Shown here piece by piece: positions 47,922-55,612 of a stretch of 64,000 nt of DNA. A model generated the notes under the pieces. That model was given only the letters and a program-made list of their open reading frames with translations. It was not told where the DNA came from and made no database searches. Origin of the DNA: Planotetraspora kaengkrachanensis (GTDB lineage Bacteria; Actinomycetota; Actinomycetes; Streptosporangiales; Streptosporangiaceae); assembly GCF_016862895.1 (NCBI RefSeq), contig NZ_BONV01000035.1, positions 95,294 through 159,293 on the forward strand, read 5' to 3'. Both the position numbers and the translations under genes were made by a program. Position 1 is the first letter of the stretch; each line of letters opens with the position of its first letter.

Positions 47922-47957
47922 GGGTGCCGGGCGGTGGACATCCACCGCCCGGCACCC
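47922..47957 (-). promoter_or_regulatory. 17-bp-stem intercistronic hairpin
   Basis: GGGTGCCGGGCGGTGGA at 47922-47938 is exactly complementary to 47941-47957 around two bases. It lies 15 bases after the binding-protein stop and 40 bases before the permease start on the minus strand. It probably acts as a partial terminator or as a 3' stabiliser of the binding-protein mRNA. Confidence 0.85.
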
Positions 47958-47971
47958 CGGAGCACGTCGGC

Positions 47972-49288
47972 TCAGTTCGTCATCTGCTGGTTGGCCTCGG
48001 TGAGCTTGGCCTTCACGGTCTCGTCGGTGATCGGCTTGCCGCTGGCCGCGTCCGCGAACAGCTGGTTCATCGCGTTGCCGACCAGCGTCTCGAACTGGCT
48101 CTCATTCGTGACCTGGGGCAGCGGCGCGGCCGTGTTGGCGAGGATCTGCTGGTACGTCTTGATCTCCGGCGTCTGGAACGCCGGGTCGTCGTAGGCGTCG
48201 GTGACCGTCGGCAGCGAGCCGTAGGCCTTGTTGAGGTCCTGCTGCGTCTGCTTGCTGGTCATGAACTTCACGAACTTCAGCGCGCCGTCCTTGTTGGCGG
48301 CGCTGTCGAAGACGGAGATGTTGATGCCGCCGACCATGCTGTCGATCTGCCTGCCGCCCGAGGAGGGGTCGGGCAGCGGGATCGGCGCGACGCCGTAGTC
48401 GTCGGGGGTCATGCCGCCCGTCTTCAGCGTGCCGCTGGCCGACTGCCACATCACCATCGCGGCCTTGCCGCCGATGAAGTCCTGAAGTGCCTCGGTGCCG
48501 TTGGAGTACGCGGCGTCGCTCGGGTTGGTGATCTTGTCCGAGGCGATGAAGTTCAGGTACTGCTTGACGGCGGCCACGTTCGCCGGCGAGTCGAACTGCG
48601 CCTTGCCCGAGCCGTCGAACAGGTCACCACCGTGCTGCTGACCGAGCGTGAAGATCATGTGGGCGTTCTCGCTGACGCTGGCGCCCTCGACGGCCAGGCC
48701 CCACTTGCCGTCCTTGGTGAGCTTCTTGCCGTCGGCGACCAGCTCGTCCCAGGTCTTCGGCGGGTCGGCGATGCCGGCGTCCTTGAACATGTGCTTGTTG
48801 TAGTAGAGGGCGTAGGCCGTGCTGTACAGGGGCGCGCCCACGGGGGGCTGTCCGGGGGCGCCCGTCGCCGCGAGGCTCGGGCCGAGGAAACGTGCCTTGC
48901 CGCCGAGGGCGTTCAGCTGGGTGTCGTCGAGCGGGACGAACGCGCCGGTCGCCTGCAGCGAGGCCGACCAGGTGTTGCCGATGTTGACGACGTCGGGGCC
49001 CTTGCCGGAGGTGGCCGCGGCCAGAATGCGGTTGAGCAGGTCGGACCAGGGCACGACCTCGAGGTTCACCTTGATGCCCGTCTCCTTGGTGAACCGGTCG
49101 AGCTCCGGCTGGAGGATCTGCTTGTCGCTCTCCAGGCTCGTGCCCTGGTTGGACGCCCAGTAAGTGATCGAGCCCGAGCCTCCGCCGGAGGACCCGCTGG
49201 CGGACGAGTCGTCGCTGCTGCCGCAGGCCGCGGCGGCGAACATCAGAGCGCCTGCGACGGCGAAGACGTAGGGCTTGCGTGTGAGCAC
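47972..49288 (-). CDS. Sugar ABC transporter substrate-binding lipoprotein
   Basis: A 438-residue family-1 solute-binding protein (MalE/UgpB type). The signal peptide ends with lipobox AAAAC followed by a Ser/Gly linker. Domains include GPDVVNIGNTW and a PYSTAYALYYNKHMFKDAGI-like hinge. GTG start behind GAGGAAC. First gene of the operon; ligand probably a beta-glucoside or cello-oligosaccharide, inferred from the GH1 gene. Confidence 0.93.
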   Translation of the reverse strand: MLTRKPYVFAVAGALMFAAAACGSSDDSSASGSSGGGSGSITYWASNQGTSLESDKQILQPELDRFTKETGIKVNLEVVPWSDLLNRILAAATSGKGPDVVNIGNTWSASLQATGAFVPLDDTQLNALGGKARFLGPSLAATGAPGQPPVGAPLYSTAYALYYNKHMFKDAGIADPPKTWDELVADGKKLTKDGKWGLAVEGASVSENAHMIFTLGQQHGGDLFDGSGKAQFDSPANVAAVKQYLNFIASDKITNPSDAAYSNGTEALQDFIGGKAAMVMWQSASGTLKTGGMTPDDYGVAPIPLPDPSSGGRQIDSMVGGINISVFDSAANKDGALKFVKFMTSKQTQQDLNKAYGSLPTVTDAYDDPAFQTPEIKTYQQILANTAAPLPQVTNESQFETLVGNAMNQLFADAASGKPITDETVKAKLTEANQQMTN

Positions 49289-50305
49289 GGTTGTTCCTCA
49301 CTAATTCCGGAAGGGACCGCTCCGCCCTCCCAGGCGACGCGGGTCAGGATGATCGATCAGCGATGGCTGATATGAGGGATGGACAAGTTCGTCGACCGCC
49401 GGGCGCGGACTCCGGCCTGGCGTGGGATCTCCAGCCGCGCCGCCACCGGCTGGTCCGCGAACCACGTGGCCATGGACCATCGGGCCGACAGGCCGCCGAC
49501 CAGGTCACGGACCGGCGGGACCGGTGAGACGGGAGCACGGCCAGGGGGGACCCGCCGCCGATTACGGTGGCTGGAGCTCGGCCGCGTTCAAGCTTCCTAT
49601 TCAAGAAGCTTGGGTGTCAATTGTCACGTTTACATCATTAATGTCTGTTTTTTTGCCTGATCTTGTGGCCGGCGTCGAGGATCCGGGCCCATGCAGCGGC
49701 GAGCCCCGATCCGGTGCCGGTCCATCAGGCCGAACTGGGACCTGTTCAGCCTGGTCGCCCCGAGCGCTTGGGCCAGGCGATCCGTCCGGTGGGGCCTCGA
49801 CTGTGGGAGGCCGGCGCCGTGAGAGGCGGGGCGGCAACGGCGATGTTCGGCTTGTTCTGTCTCACTGGAGTCTTTCTTGGTATGGCGAGGCGTCCCCGGT
49901 GTGAGCGCCGGGGGCGAGGGGTCGCCCATGAGCGGGCGTCTCGTATGCGGCGTCCTCGACGCCGCGGAGGGTCCGCGTCTGTTCGTGGGTCCCGATGCCG
50001 ACTGCCTCGGTCGTGTTGTGAAGTACTGAAGGGGTGTTACCGCAATGTTACGAAGGGGTATTTATTAAAGGTTTTTCGATACCATAGCCCCACGTAGATC
50101 GGGGCGTCAACGGTCGGAATGGCGAATGGCCAGGGCAGATCACGGCGGCCTGGCCGGCATTGCCCGCGGACGGCGTCCGCGTCATGGGAGTCCGCCCGTA
50201 AGCCGGGACCGGAAGGGACATCCCGCGCCCGTGGATCAGGTGCGTACGGAAGGAATCGAAGGCCCGCCCGCGGGGGCGTCCTGAAGTGGAGGGTGGACCC
50301 GGCGA
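49289..50305. other. 1-kb intergenic region between the sugar operon and the ROK gene
   Basis: No convincing gene is seen on either strand. An AT-rich pocket at 49585-49660 holds the palindrome at 49589-49612, a TTGACA (minus strand, 49620-49615) and a run of seven T at 49648-49654. A second AT-rich patch lies at 50040-50095, with GGTAT and ATACC 17 bases apart. The leader of the binding-protein mRNA would be about 300 nt. Confidence 0.6.
49589..49612. promoter_or_regulatory. CAAGCTTC-N8-GAAGCTTG operator of the sugar operon
   Basis: Perfect eight-base arms with an eight-base spacer, adjacent to TTGACA on the minus strand. It is upstream of the binding-protein gene and downstream of the ROK regulator gene, its probable binding protein. 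A LacI-family protein from elsewhere is an alternative. Confidence 0.55.
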
Positions 50306-51589
50306 CTACTGAGCGTCGGCGGCGCGAAGGGCCGTGGCCGGCCAGCGGTCGCTGTGAGGTGACCCGAAGAGCCGGCCCTCTACCTCGTTGAGCGCGCGGC
50401 GCACTCCGCCGATGACGGTGGCCCTGCCGCCGAGGGCCGACAGCGCGAGCCGCGGCGGCGGGGCGGCGAGCCTGCGGTAGAGCTCCAGCGTCTGCTCTTC
50501 GATCGGTGGCATGAGCCGGTCGGCGGCCTCGGCCGACAGTCCGCAGATGACGACCAGTTCCGGGTCGAGCAGTGTGGCCAGCATCGCGATGGGACGTGCC
50601 ACGATCGCGCCCACCTGGTCGGCGATTCTCCGTGCGGCGGGGTCGCCGACGTCGAGTGCGGCGAACACCATCTCGTCCGTCACCTGCTCGGGATCGCCGT
50701 GCGCGAGGTCGAAGAGCGCCCCCGTCTGCGCCGGGGACGGACCCGTACCGGAGGCGTCGCGGACCGCCTCGGCTCCAAGCTGGGCCACCTTGCGCGCCAC
50801 CCCTCCGGCGGGACCCATTCCGGACAGCAGGTCGACGGACGTCATCTCGCCGGCCAGGCCGCTGCTGCCCCGCACGAGGCGGCCGTTGACGATGAGCCCG
50901 GCCCCGAAGCCGTGCTCGCACACGTCGAGAAGCACGGCGTTGTCGTGGTGGTGTGCGGCGCCCTGCCACTGTTCGCCGATCATCGCCAGGTTGGCGTCGT
51001 TCTCGGCGACCACCGGCCACGGGAGGGTTTGCTCGAGCTCAGTGATCACGTCCCGGGTGTCCGCCCGATACTGGGCGGCGGTCGAAGGGGCGTACTCACG
51101 AGACTGGACGGGCGCGGGGATGCTCACGCAGACCTGCCACACCGAGCCGGCATCGATACCGGCGAGTTCGACGAGTTCGTGGGCGATCGACGGCCCGTGG
51201 ACGGCCGCCTGTGATCGCAGGCTCGGGTCGGCGGCGATGTCGCGGCACAGTTCGCTGCAGATCCCGCCGGTCAGGTCGGCGACGGCCCCCGTGACCCGGC
51301 TCTCCCGGATGTCGAGCGCGAGGACGAACCCGGCGCGGGGGTTGATCCGGTAGCGGCGGGCGGGGCGGCCCGGCTGCGCGTCCTGGACGAGATCGGAGAC
51401 CACCTCGGCCACGAGATTCTGGGCGATGAGCCAGTCGCACGTCGTGTGGACGGTCGGGCGGGACAGACCGGTGGCCGTCATGAGATCCCCGGCAGTGCAG
51501 GACTCCCGCGCACGCATGGCCTCGTAGATCGCGGCAGCGTTGATCCAACGGATCTGCGCCGCCGACGGAGTGCTCATGCGCCTGGACAC
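50306..51589 (-). CDS. ROK-family transcriptional regulator
   Basis: A 427-residue repressor: winged helix (SCTAGDLMTATGLSRPTVHTTCDWL) followed by a ROK sugar-kinase-like domain. The zinc motif C-x-C-G-x2-G-C-x-E of ROK kinases and NagC is missing (GLAGEMTSVDLLSG in that region), so it is a regulator without kinase function and without the structural zinc. GTG 51589 is preferred because AAGGAGGG ends six bases upstream. It presumably controls the beta-glucoside operon downstream on the same strand. Confidence 0.9.
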   Translation of the reverse strand: MSRRMSTPSAAQIRWINAAAIYEAMRARESCTAGDLMTATGLSRPTVHTTCDWLIAQNLVAEVVSDLVQDAQPGRPARRYRINPRAGFVLALDIRESRVTGAVADLTGGICSELCRDIAADPSLRSQAAVHGPSIAHELVELAGIDAGSVWQVCVSIPAPVQSREYAPSTAAQYRADTRDVITELEQTLPWPVVAENDANLAMIGEQWQGAAHHHDNAVLLDVCEHGFGAGLIVNGRLVRGSSGLAGEMTSVDLLSGMGPAGGVARKVAQLGAEAVRDASGTGPSPAQTGALFDLAHGDPEQVTDEMVFAALDVGDPAARRIADQVGAIVARPIAMLATLLDPELVVICGLSAEAADRLMPPIEEQTLELYRRLAAPPPRLALSALGGRATVIGGVRRALNEVEGRLFGSPHSDRWPATALRAADAQ

Positions 51590-51793
51590 CGTGTTCCCTC
51601 CTTGCTCCGGCCTGCCGGCAGGGCGTGTCAGTGCATGGGTGCCGATCAAGCTGCCGACGGCACACGGCAGGCAAAACAGATCTCTGGGCTCGGACTACTA
51701 CGACTTCGGCAGAGCCAATCGGTCACCGTGAGCCCGAAGCCGCCGTGAGCGGCCCTGGCCGGATCGAAGTCCTGCGCCTGAGCTCTGGCAGTG

Positions 51794-51816
51794 ATCACAA
51801 AGGATGCCTTTGTGAT
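51794..51816 (-). terminator. 10-bp-stem hairpin ATCACAAAGG-ATG-CCTTTGTGAT
   Basis: Perfect arms at 51794-51803 and 51807-51816, 40 bases after the stop of the leftward PPOX gene. It is a likely terminator; an operator role for the ROK gene, 205 bp downstream, is also possible. Confidence 0.55.
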
Positions 51817-51856
51817 GATAGTTGATGTGGGTTCGGTCCAGCCCACGGCTGAATGC

Positions 51857-52234
51857 TCATGGCGTCACCTCGATTCCGACCCAACGGTCACGGTCACCGC
51901 GGAACCGGTTCCACCAGAACACCAACCGAGCCGCGGGGTACCTGCGCGACATGAGTCTTCGTACTCGGGCCGTCTCCGTCTCGTCCAGAAGCCGGGCCGT
52001 GCCCCTCGTGCTCGGTGCGCCCTCGGCGATGCGCCCCCTGCCGTCGCACGGTGAGACCACGACGGACGTGTTGTTACGGAGTCGTTTGATCTTGCCGCTG
52101 TCCCGTGCCGTCAGCACGAACAACTCGTCGCCGTCGACGACGAACCCGACCGGGGTGGGGACGGGCCGGCCGTTCCCGCGGAAGGTGGTCAGACTGATGT
52201 GCCGACCGCGGATCGTCTCGTTGAGCCAGGTCAT
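51857..52234 (-). CDS. PPOX-class F420-dependent enzyme
   Basis: A 125-residue split-barrel protein of the pyridoxamine-phosphate-oxidase-like superfamily. GRHISLTTFRGNGRPVPTPVGFVVDGDELFV is characteristic of the F420-binding actinobacterial branch, with GKIKRLRNNTSVVVSPCD. Function unknown; probably a reductase. It lies 16 bp after the TetR gene in the same direction and is probably co-transcribed with it. Confidence 0.88.
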   Translation of the reverse strand: MTWLNETIRGRHISLTTFRGNGRPVPTPVGFVVDGDELFVLTARDSGKIKRLRNNTSVVVSPCDGRGRIAEGAPSTRGTARLLDETETARVRRLMSRRYPAARLVFWWNRFRGDRDRWVGIEVTP

Positions 52235-52250
52235 GCCGCTCGCGCCTTAA

Positions 52251-52859
52251 TCAAGAGGTTTGTGCCGTGCCGCTTGCGGGGGACGCGTCGGCCGAGTCCG
52301 GCGCGGCCAGGCCGGCCCGGATCACCGGGTAGACGCGGCGCATCAACTCGCTGTCGCCGCGGAAGCGCCGCATCGCCTGCAGGCCGACGATCAGAGTCTT
52401 GATGTCGGCCACATCCAGGTCGGGCCGCACGGTCCCCGCACGCTGGGCCTGGGCGAGGATCTCGGTCATCACCCCCGTGAACTCCTTCTCGGCGTCGGGC
52501 AGGGCCGCCGCCAGGTCGAAGCCGATTCCCGCGAAGGCCTCCGTTAGCCCCAGGTCGGTCGCGCCCTGTTCGGCCATCTGGAAAAGGAACGCGTACAGCC
52601 CTTCTCCCGGGTCGGTTGTCGCCTGTTCGCGTGCCCGCTCGACGACCTGCCGCAACCGGTCGGCCACGATCGCCTGGAACAGCGATTCCTTGGTGGGGAA
52701 GTGCCGGTACACCGTGCCCGCACCCACTCCCGCGCGGCGGGCGATCTCGTCGATCGGGACGCCCGCGCCCTCTTCGGCGAACGTCTCGTAGGCGACCTGC
52801 AACACGCGAGCGCGGTTGCGGGCGGCGTCCGCGCGCAGCGGCCGGGATTTCTCAGTCAC
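52251..52859 (-). CDS. TetR-family transcriptional repressor
   Basis: A 202-residue repressor. The HTH is VPIDEIARRAGVGAGTVYRHFPTKESLFQAI; the helical ligand domain has the SBP56-like actinobacterial form (FAGIGFDLAAALPDAEKEF). GTG 52859 has AAGGAG eight bases upstream. It is divergent from an SDR gene with a perfect 27-bp operator in between, so it should control both. Confidence 0.93.
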   Translation of the reverse strand: MTEKSRPLRADAARNRARVLQVAYETFAEEGAGVPIDEIARRAGVGAGTVYRHFPTKESLFQAIVADRLRQVVERAREQATTDPGEGLYAFLFQMAEQGATDLGLTEAFAGIGFDLAAALPDAEKEFTGVMTEILAQAQRAGTVRPDLDVADIKTLIVGLQAMRRFRGDSELMRRVYPVIRAGLAAPDSADASPASGTAQTS

Positions 52860-52887
52860 AACGGGTCTCCTTGACAACCGGGGCGTG

Positions 52888-52914
52888 CGTTCCGGTATGT
52901 TCCTAACCGGAACG
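52888..52914. promoter_or_regulatory. TetR operator CGTTCCGGT-N9-ACCGGAACG
   Basis: Perfect nine-base arms at 52888-52896 and 52906-52914. Rightward TTGACA (52871-52876) and GTATGT (52895-52900, 18-base spacer) place the operator over the -10 region of the SDR promoter. Confidence 0.8.
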
Positions 52915-52941
52915 AGCGCCCCGATTATATCTGGAGGAACC

Positions 52942-53871
52942 ATGCCCCGACAGCGGTGGACCCTCGCCGACGTGCCCGATCAGCGGGGTCGCGTCGCCGT
53001 GGTCACCGGAGGCAACACCGGCATCGGTTTCGAAACCGCCAAGGTGCTCGCCGCGCGAGGAGCGTCCGTGGTCCTCGCCGTACGGGACATGGACAGGGGC
53101 AAACGGGCCGCAGCCGAGATCGCGGTCACCCCCGGTGCAGACGTCACGGTGCAACATCTCGACCTCGCTTCGCTGGCTTCAGTCCGCGCGGCCGCCGACG
53201 AACTGCGGGCCACCCGTGATCGCATCGACCTTCTGATCAACAACGCCGGCATCATGTACGCCCCGCGAAAGACCACGGCGGACGGCTTCGAGATGCAGTT
53301 CGGCACGAACCATCTCGGCCACTTCGCTCTCACCGGACTGCTGCTCGACAGGATGCTGCGAATTCCCGGCTCTCGCGTGGTCACCGTCAGCAGTGCGGGG
53401 CACCGGCAGGGCGGACCGATCGACTTCGATGACATCAACTGGAACACCCGTGAGTACAGCCGGGTCGCCGCGTACGGAAACTCCAAGTTGGCCAATCTGA
53501 TGTTCACCTACGAACTCCAGCGCAGGTTGTCCGGAACGGGGGAGACCGTCGCCGTCGCGGCTCATCCCGGGGGATCCGACACCGGTGGGTCCAGGACATC
53601 GGTGGCGCGCCAGCCCCTGTACTTCCGGGCACTGTTCGCGCTTGTCCGGCCGTTGCTGATCCAGCCTGCCGAGATGGGGGCGCTGCCCTCGCTGCGCGCC
53701 GCGACCGACCCGACCGTTCAGGGCGGCCAGTATTTGGGTCCGGACGGATTCCAGGAGAGCAGGGGACACCCGAAAGTGGTGGAGTCGAGCGCGCGGTCCT
53801 ACGACATGGCCGCCCAGCGCCGGCTGTGGACGATCTCAGAGGAACTGACCGGGGTGACGTTTTCCGTGTGA
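52942..53871 (+). CDS. Short-chain dehydrogenase (retinol-dehydrogenase-like)
   Basis: A 309-residue SDR: TGGNTGIGFETAK, LINNAGIMYAP, catalytic Ser in VSSAGH, Tyr and Lys in YGNSKLANLMF. Arg in LAVRDMDRG suggests NADP(H). The family acts on varied lipophilic carbonyls. GGAGG is placed well before ATG 52942. Under control of the adjacent TetR protein, so probably part of a detoxification response. Confidence 0.92.
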   Translation: MPRQRWTLADVPDQRGRVAVVTGGNTGIGFETAKVLAARGASVVLAVRDMDRGKRAAAEIAVTPGADVTVQHLDLASLASVRAAADELRATRDRIDLLINNAGIMYAPRKTTADGFEMQFGTNHLGHFALTGLLLDRMLRIPGSRVVTVSSAGHRQGGPIDFDDINWNTREYSRVAAYGNSKLANLMFTYELQRRLSGTGETVAVAAHPGGSDTGGSRTSVARQPLYFRALFALVRPLLIQPAEMGALPSLRAATDPTVQGGQYLGPDGFQESRGHPKVVESSARSYDMAAQRRLWTISEELTGVTFSV

Positions 53872-53965
53872 CTCCCGCCGGCCCGTTGAGTGGTCGCGTC
53901 CCTCATGTACGGCAGTTGCAGGACCATGAAGGAGCCGGGTCGCCGAATGTCCCTCGCGGCGTTGA

Positions 53966-54862
53966 TCAGCGGTTCGTGGTCAGGGGCATCCGGAGGACGA
54001 AGCACGCACCACCGGAGGCGGAGTCCTCGACGTGGAGGCTGCCGTTGTGGGCGGAGGCGATGTCGCGGGCGATGGCCAGGCCGAGGCCGGTGCCTCCGCA
54101 GTCACGGCTGCGGGCCGAGTCCAGGCGGACGAAACGGTGGAAGATCCGCTCGCGGTCGGTCGGGGCGATGCCGGCTCCGTCGTCGGCGATGGTCAGTTCG
54201 GCGCTGTCGCCCTTGCGGCGCAGGTCGATCCATATCGTCCGTGCGGCGTGACGCTGGGCGTTGTCGAGCAGATTGGCGAGCAGGCGAGTGATGTGCGATG
54301 GCACGCCGCGGATCTTCAGCGCGGGATCGAGGTGAAACCGCACCTCCTGCACGCCCTGGCGGTGGGCGACCGCCTCCCGGACCAGAGCCGTGAGGTCGAT
54401 CTCTTCCATCGTGGTCTGGGCGCCCGTCTCCAGCCCGGCCAGCAGGAGCAGGTCGGTGATGATGTTCTGCACCCGGCCCAGGTCATGGAGAGCGTGATCG
54501 AGGAGATTTCGCAGGTCGGTGTCGTCCGGATGCATCTGGGCGTCTTCCAGTTGCAGGCGCAGCCCGGCGAGAGGTGTGCGTAGTTCGTGTGCGGCGTCCA
54601 CGGCGAACTGCCGTTGCCTGTCGAGCGCTCGTTCGGCGCGCTTGTCCGCATGGTCGAGCCGTTCAAGGACCCCGGCCCGCGCACGCCACCTGGTCCATGC
54701 CACTGGAACCACGATGCAGAACGCCCCGGCGATGACGAACGGCCGAAGGGCCGCCAGGCGGAGAATGCGGCAGGACGCGCATGCTCCGGCGGGACGGCCC
54801 GCTCCGTGGGAGCCGGCATCGAGACATGCGGCCTCGGGTTCGTGACCGAAGGCCCTTCTCAT
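53966..54862 (-). CDS. Sensor histidine kinase without a sensor domain (kinase 1)
   Basis: A 298-residue kinase. One hydrophobic segment (PFVIAGAFCIVVPVAW) follows a short N-terminus that has Cys13, Cys28 and Cys31. The HisKA box has His in DAAHELRTPLAGL; HATPase boxes are LLDNAQRHA, ADDGAGI and GGTGLGLAIARD. No extracytoplasmic sensor of any size. It is closely similar to kinase 2 at 55613 and divergent from it. No response regulator gene is adjacent. ATG 54862 has GGGAG seven bases upstream. Confidence 0.9.
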   Translation of the reverse strand: MRRAFGHEPEAACLDAGSHGAGRPAGACASCRILRLAALRPFVIAGAFCIVVPVAWTRWRARAGVLERLDHADKRAERALDRQRQFAVDAAHELRTPLAGLRLQLEDAQMHPDDTDLRNLLDHALHDLGRVQNIITDLLLLAGLETGAQTTMEEIDLTALVREAVAHRQGVQEVRFHLDPALKIRGVPSHITRLLANLLDNAQRHAARTIWIDLRRKGDSAELTIADDGAGIAPTDRERIFHRFVRLDSARSRDCGGTGLGLAIARDIASAHNGSLHVEDSASGGACFVLRMPLTTNR

Positions 54863-55030
54863 ATTCGCGCTCCCATCCGCTACCCGGCGCGCTGCCCGGA
54901 TACCGATGACGCGACTGGCGGATGATCGACCGGCACTCAGCCGTCACGCGCCGCAGTGATGGCGCGTTCTCCGGCCGATCAGATCGTGGCCGGCTCCCAC
55001 CTGGTGTGCTCGCGCCAGGCCGCTGTCTCC

Positions 55031-55076
55031 AATGGACGATTTCGTCCATTTTGTGATTATGTGTGAATTCTGTCAA
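55031..55076 (-). promoter_or_regulatory. Promoter and operator of kinase 1
   Basis: On the minus strand TTGACA (55076-55071), a 17-base spacer and CAAAAT (55053-55048) form a good promoter. The palindrome AATGGACGATTTCGTCCATT (55031-55050, nine-base arms) overlaps its downstream edge. Confidence 0.75.
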
Positions 55077-55261
55077 ATCTTCCCGTCTGCGACGACCTGA
55101 ACGGCGCGGATCGGGCGCGACCCCGGCAACTGTGATCACCCTGATCGCCGATGTGATCGCAAGACAGGCGGGCCGCGCCATCCTCCATCAGAGCTCGTCG
55201 CCCATGTCGTCCGGACCTGGTGCGGCGGCACGGCACATCCGGGGCTGCCCCATATGTCGGT

Positions 55262-55306
55262 TTGACAAATGTGGGTAACTCCAAGTTAAGTGGACGATAT
55301 CGTCCA
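55262..55306 (+). promoter_or_regulatory. Promoter and operator of kinase 2
   Basis: TTGACA (55262-55267), an 18-base spacer and a weak TTAAGT (55286-55291) are followed at once by the perfect palindrome TGGACGATATCGTCCA (55291-55306), the same operator as at kinase 1 and in the mirrored position. Confidence 0.75.
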
Positions 55307-55612
55307 ATTTTGGTCAGGCCTGTACGGCCAGGTGCCGGCGGCCGGTCGTCATCCCCAGTTCGGTCACGTCAGTCGTACTGGACGGATCGCCGGGGCTGTA
55401 CGGGCGGCAGGCGATGTTCCAGGAAAGGAGGCGGCGGCTACGCGAGGAGGAACTCGCGGACCGGCCGCTGCTGAGCCGCCCATTGTCCGTGTGGATCAGT
55501 GATCAGCGTGAAAGACACAGCCGTGATGAGACACCCAGCCGAGATCGCCCATGGTGTGTGGCCGTCGGCTGCTCGGAAGAGCCGGTCGGGCGCGCGGGGA
55601 GACGATGACGCG

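Larger units (their letters stand above)
54863..55612. other. Regulatory gap between the divergent kinases
   Basis: About 750 bp without a convincing gene. It contains two outward promoters, each followed by a copy of the palindrome TGGACGA-N2-TCGTCCA, leaving leaders of about 170 nt (kinase 1) and about 300 nt (kinase 2). The kinase 2 frame is open back to 55499, so part of this stretch may be coding. Confidence 0.6.

Noticed and set aside
47810..49375. Long plus-strand open frame opposite the sugar-binding protein
   Set aside because: Antisense shadow caused by third-position GC bias; no motif, and it covers the intercistronic hairpin.
53872..53965. Terminator between the convergent SDR and kinase 1 genes
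   Set aside because: No stem longer than five bases with a reasonable loop could be found.
55290..55502. Possible small protein between the kinases, with AAAGGAGG inside
   Set aside because: Its start lies inside the operator, the composition is not coding-like, and no start codon sits at a proper distance from the purine tract.
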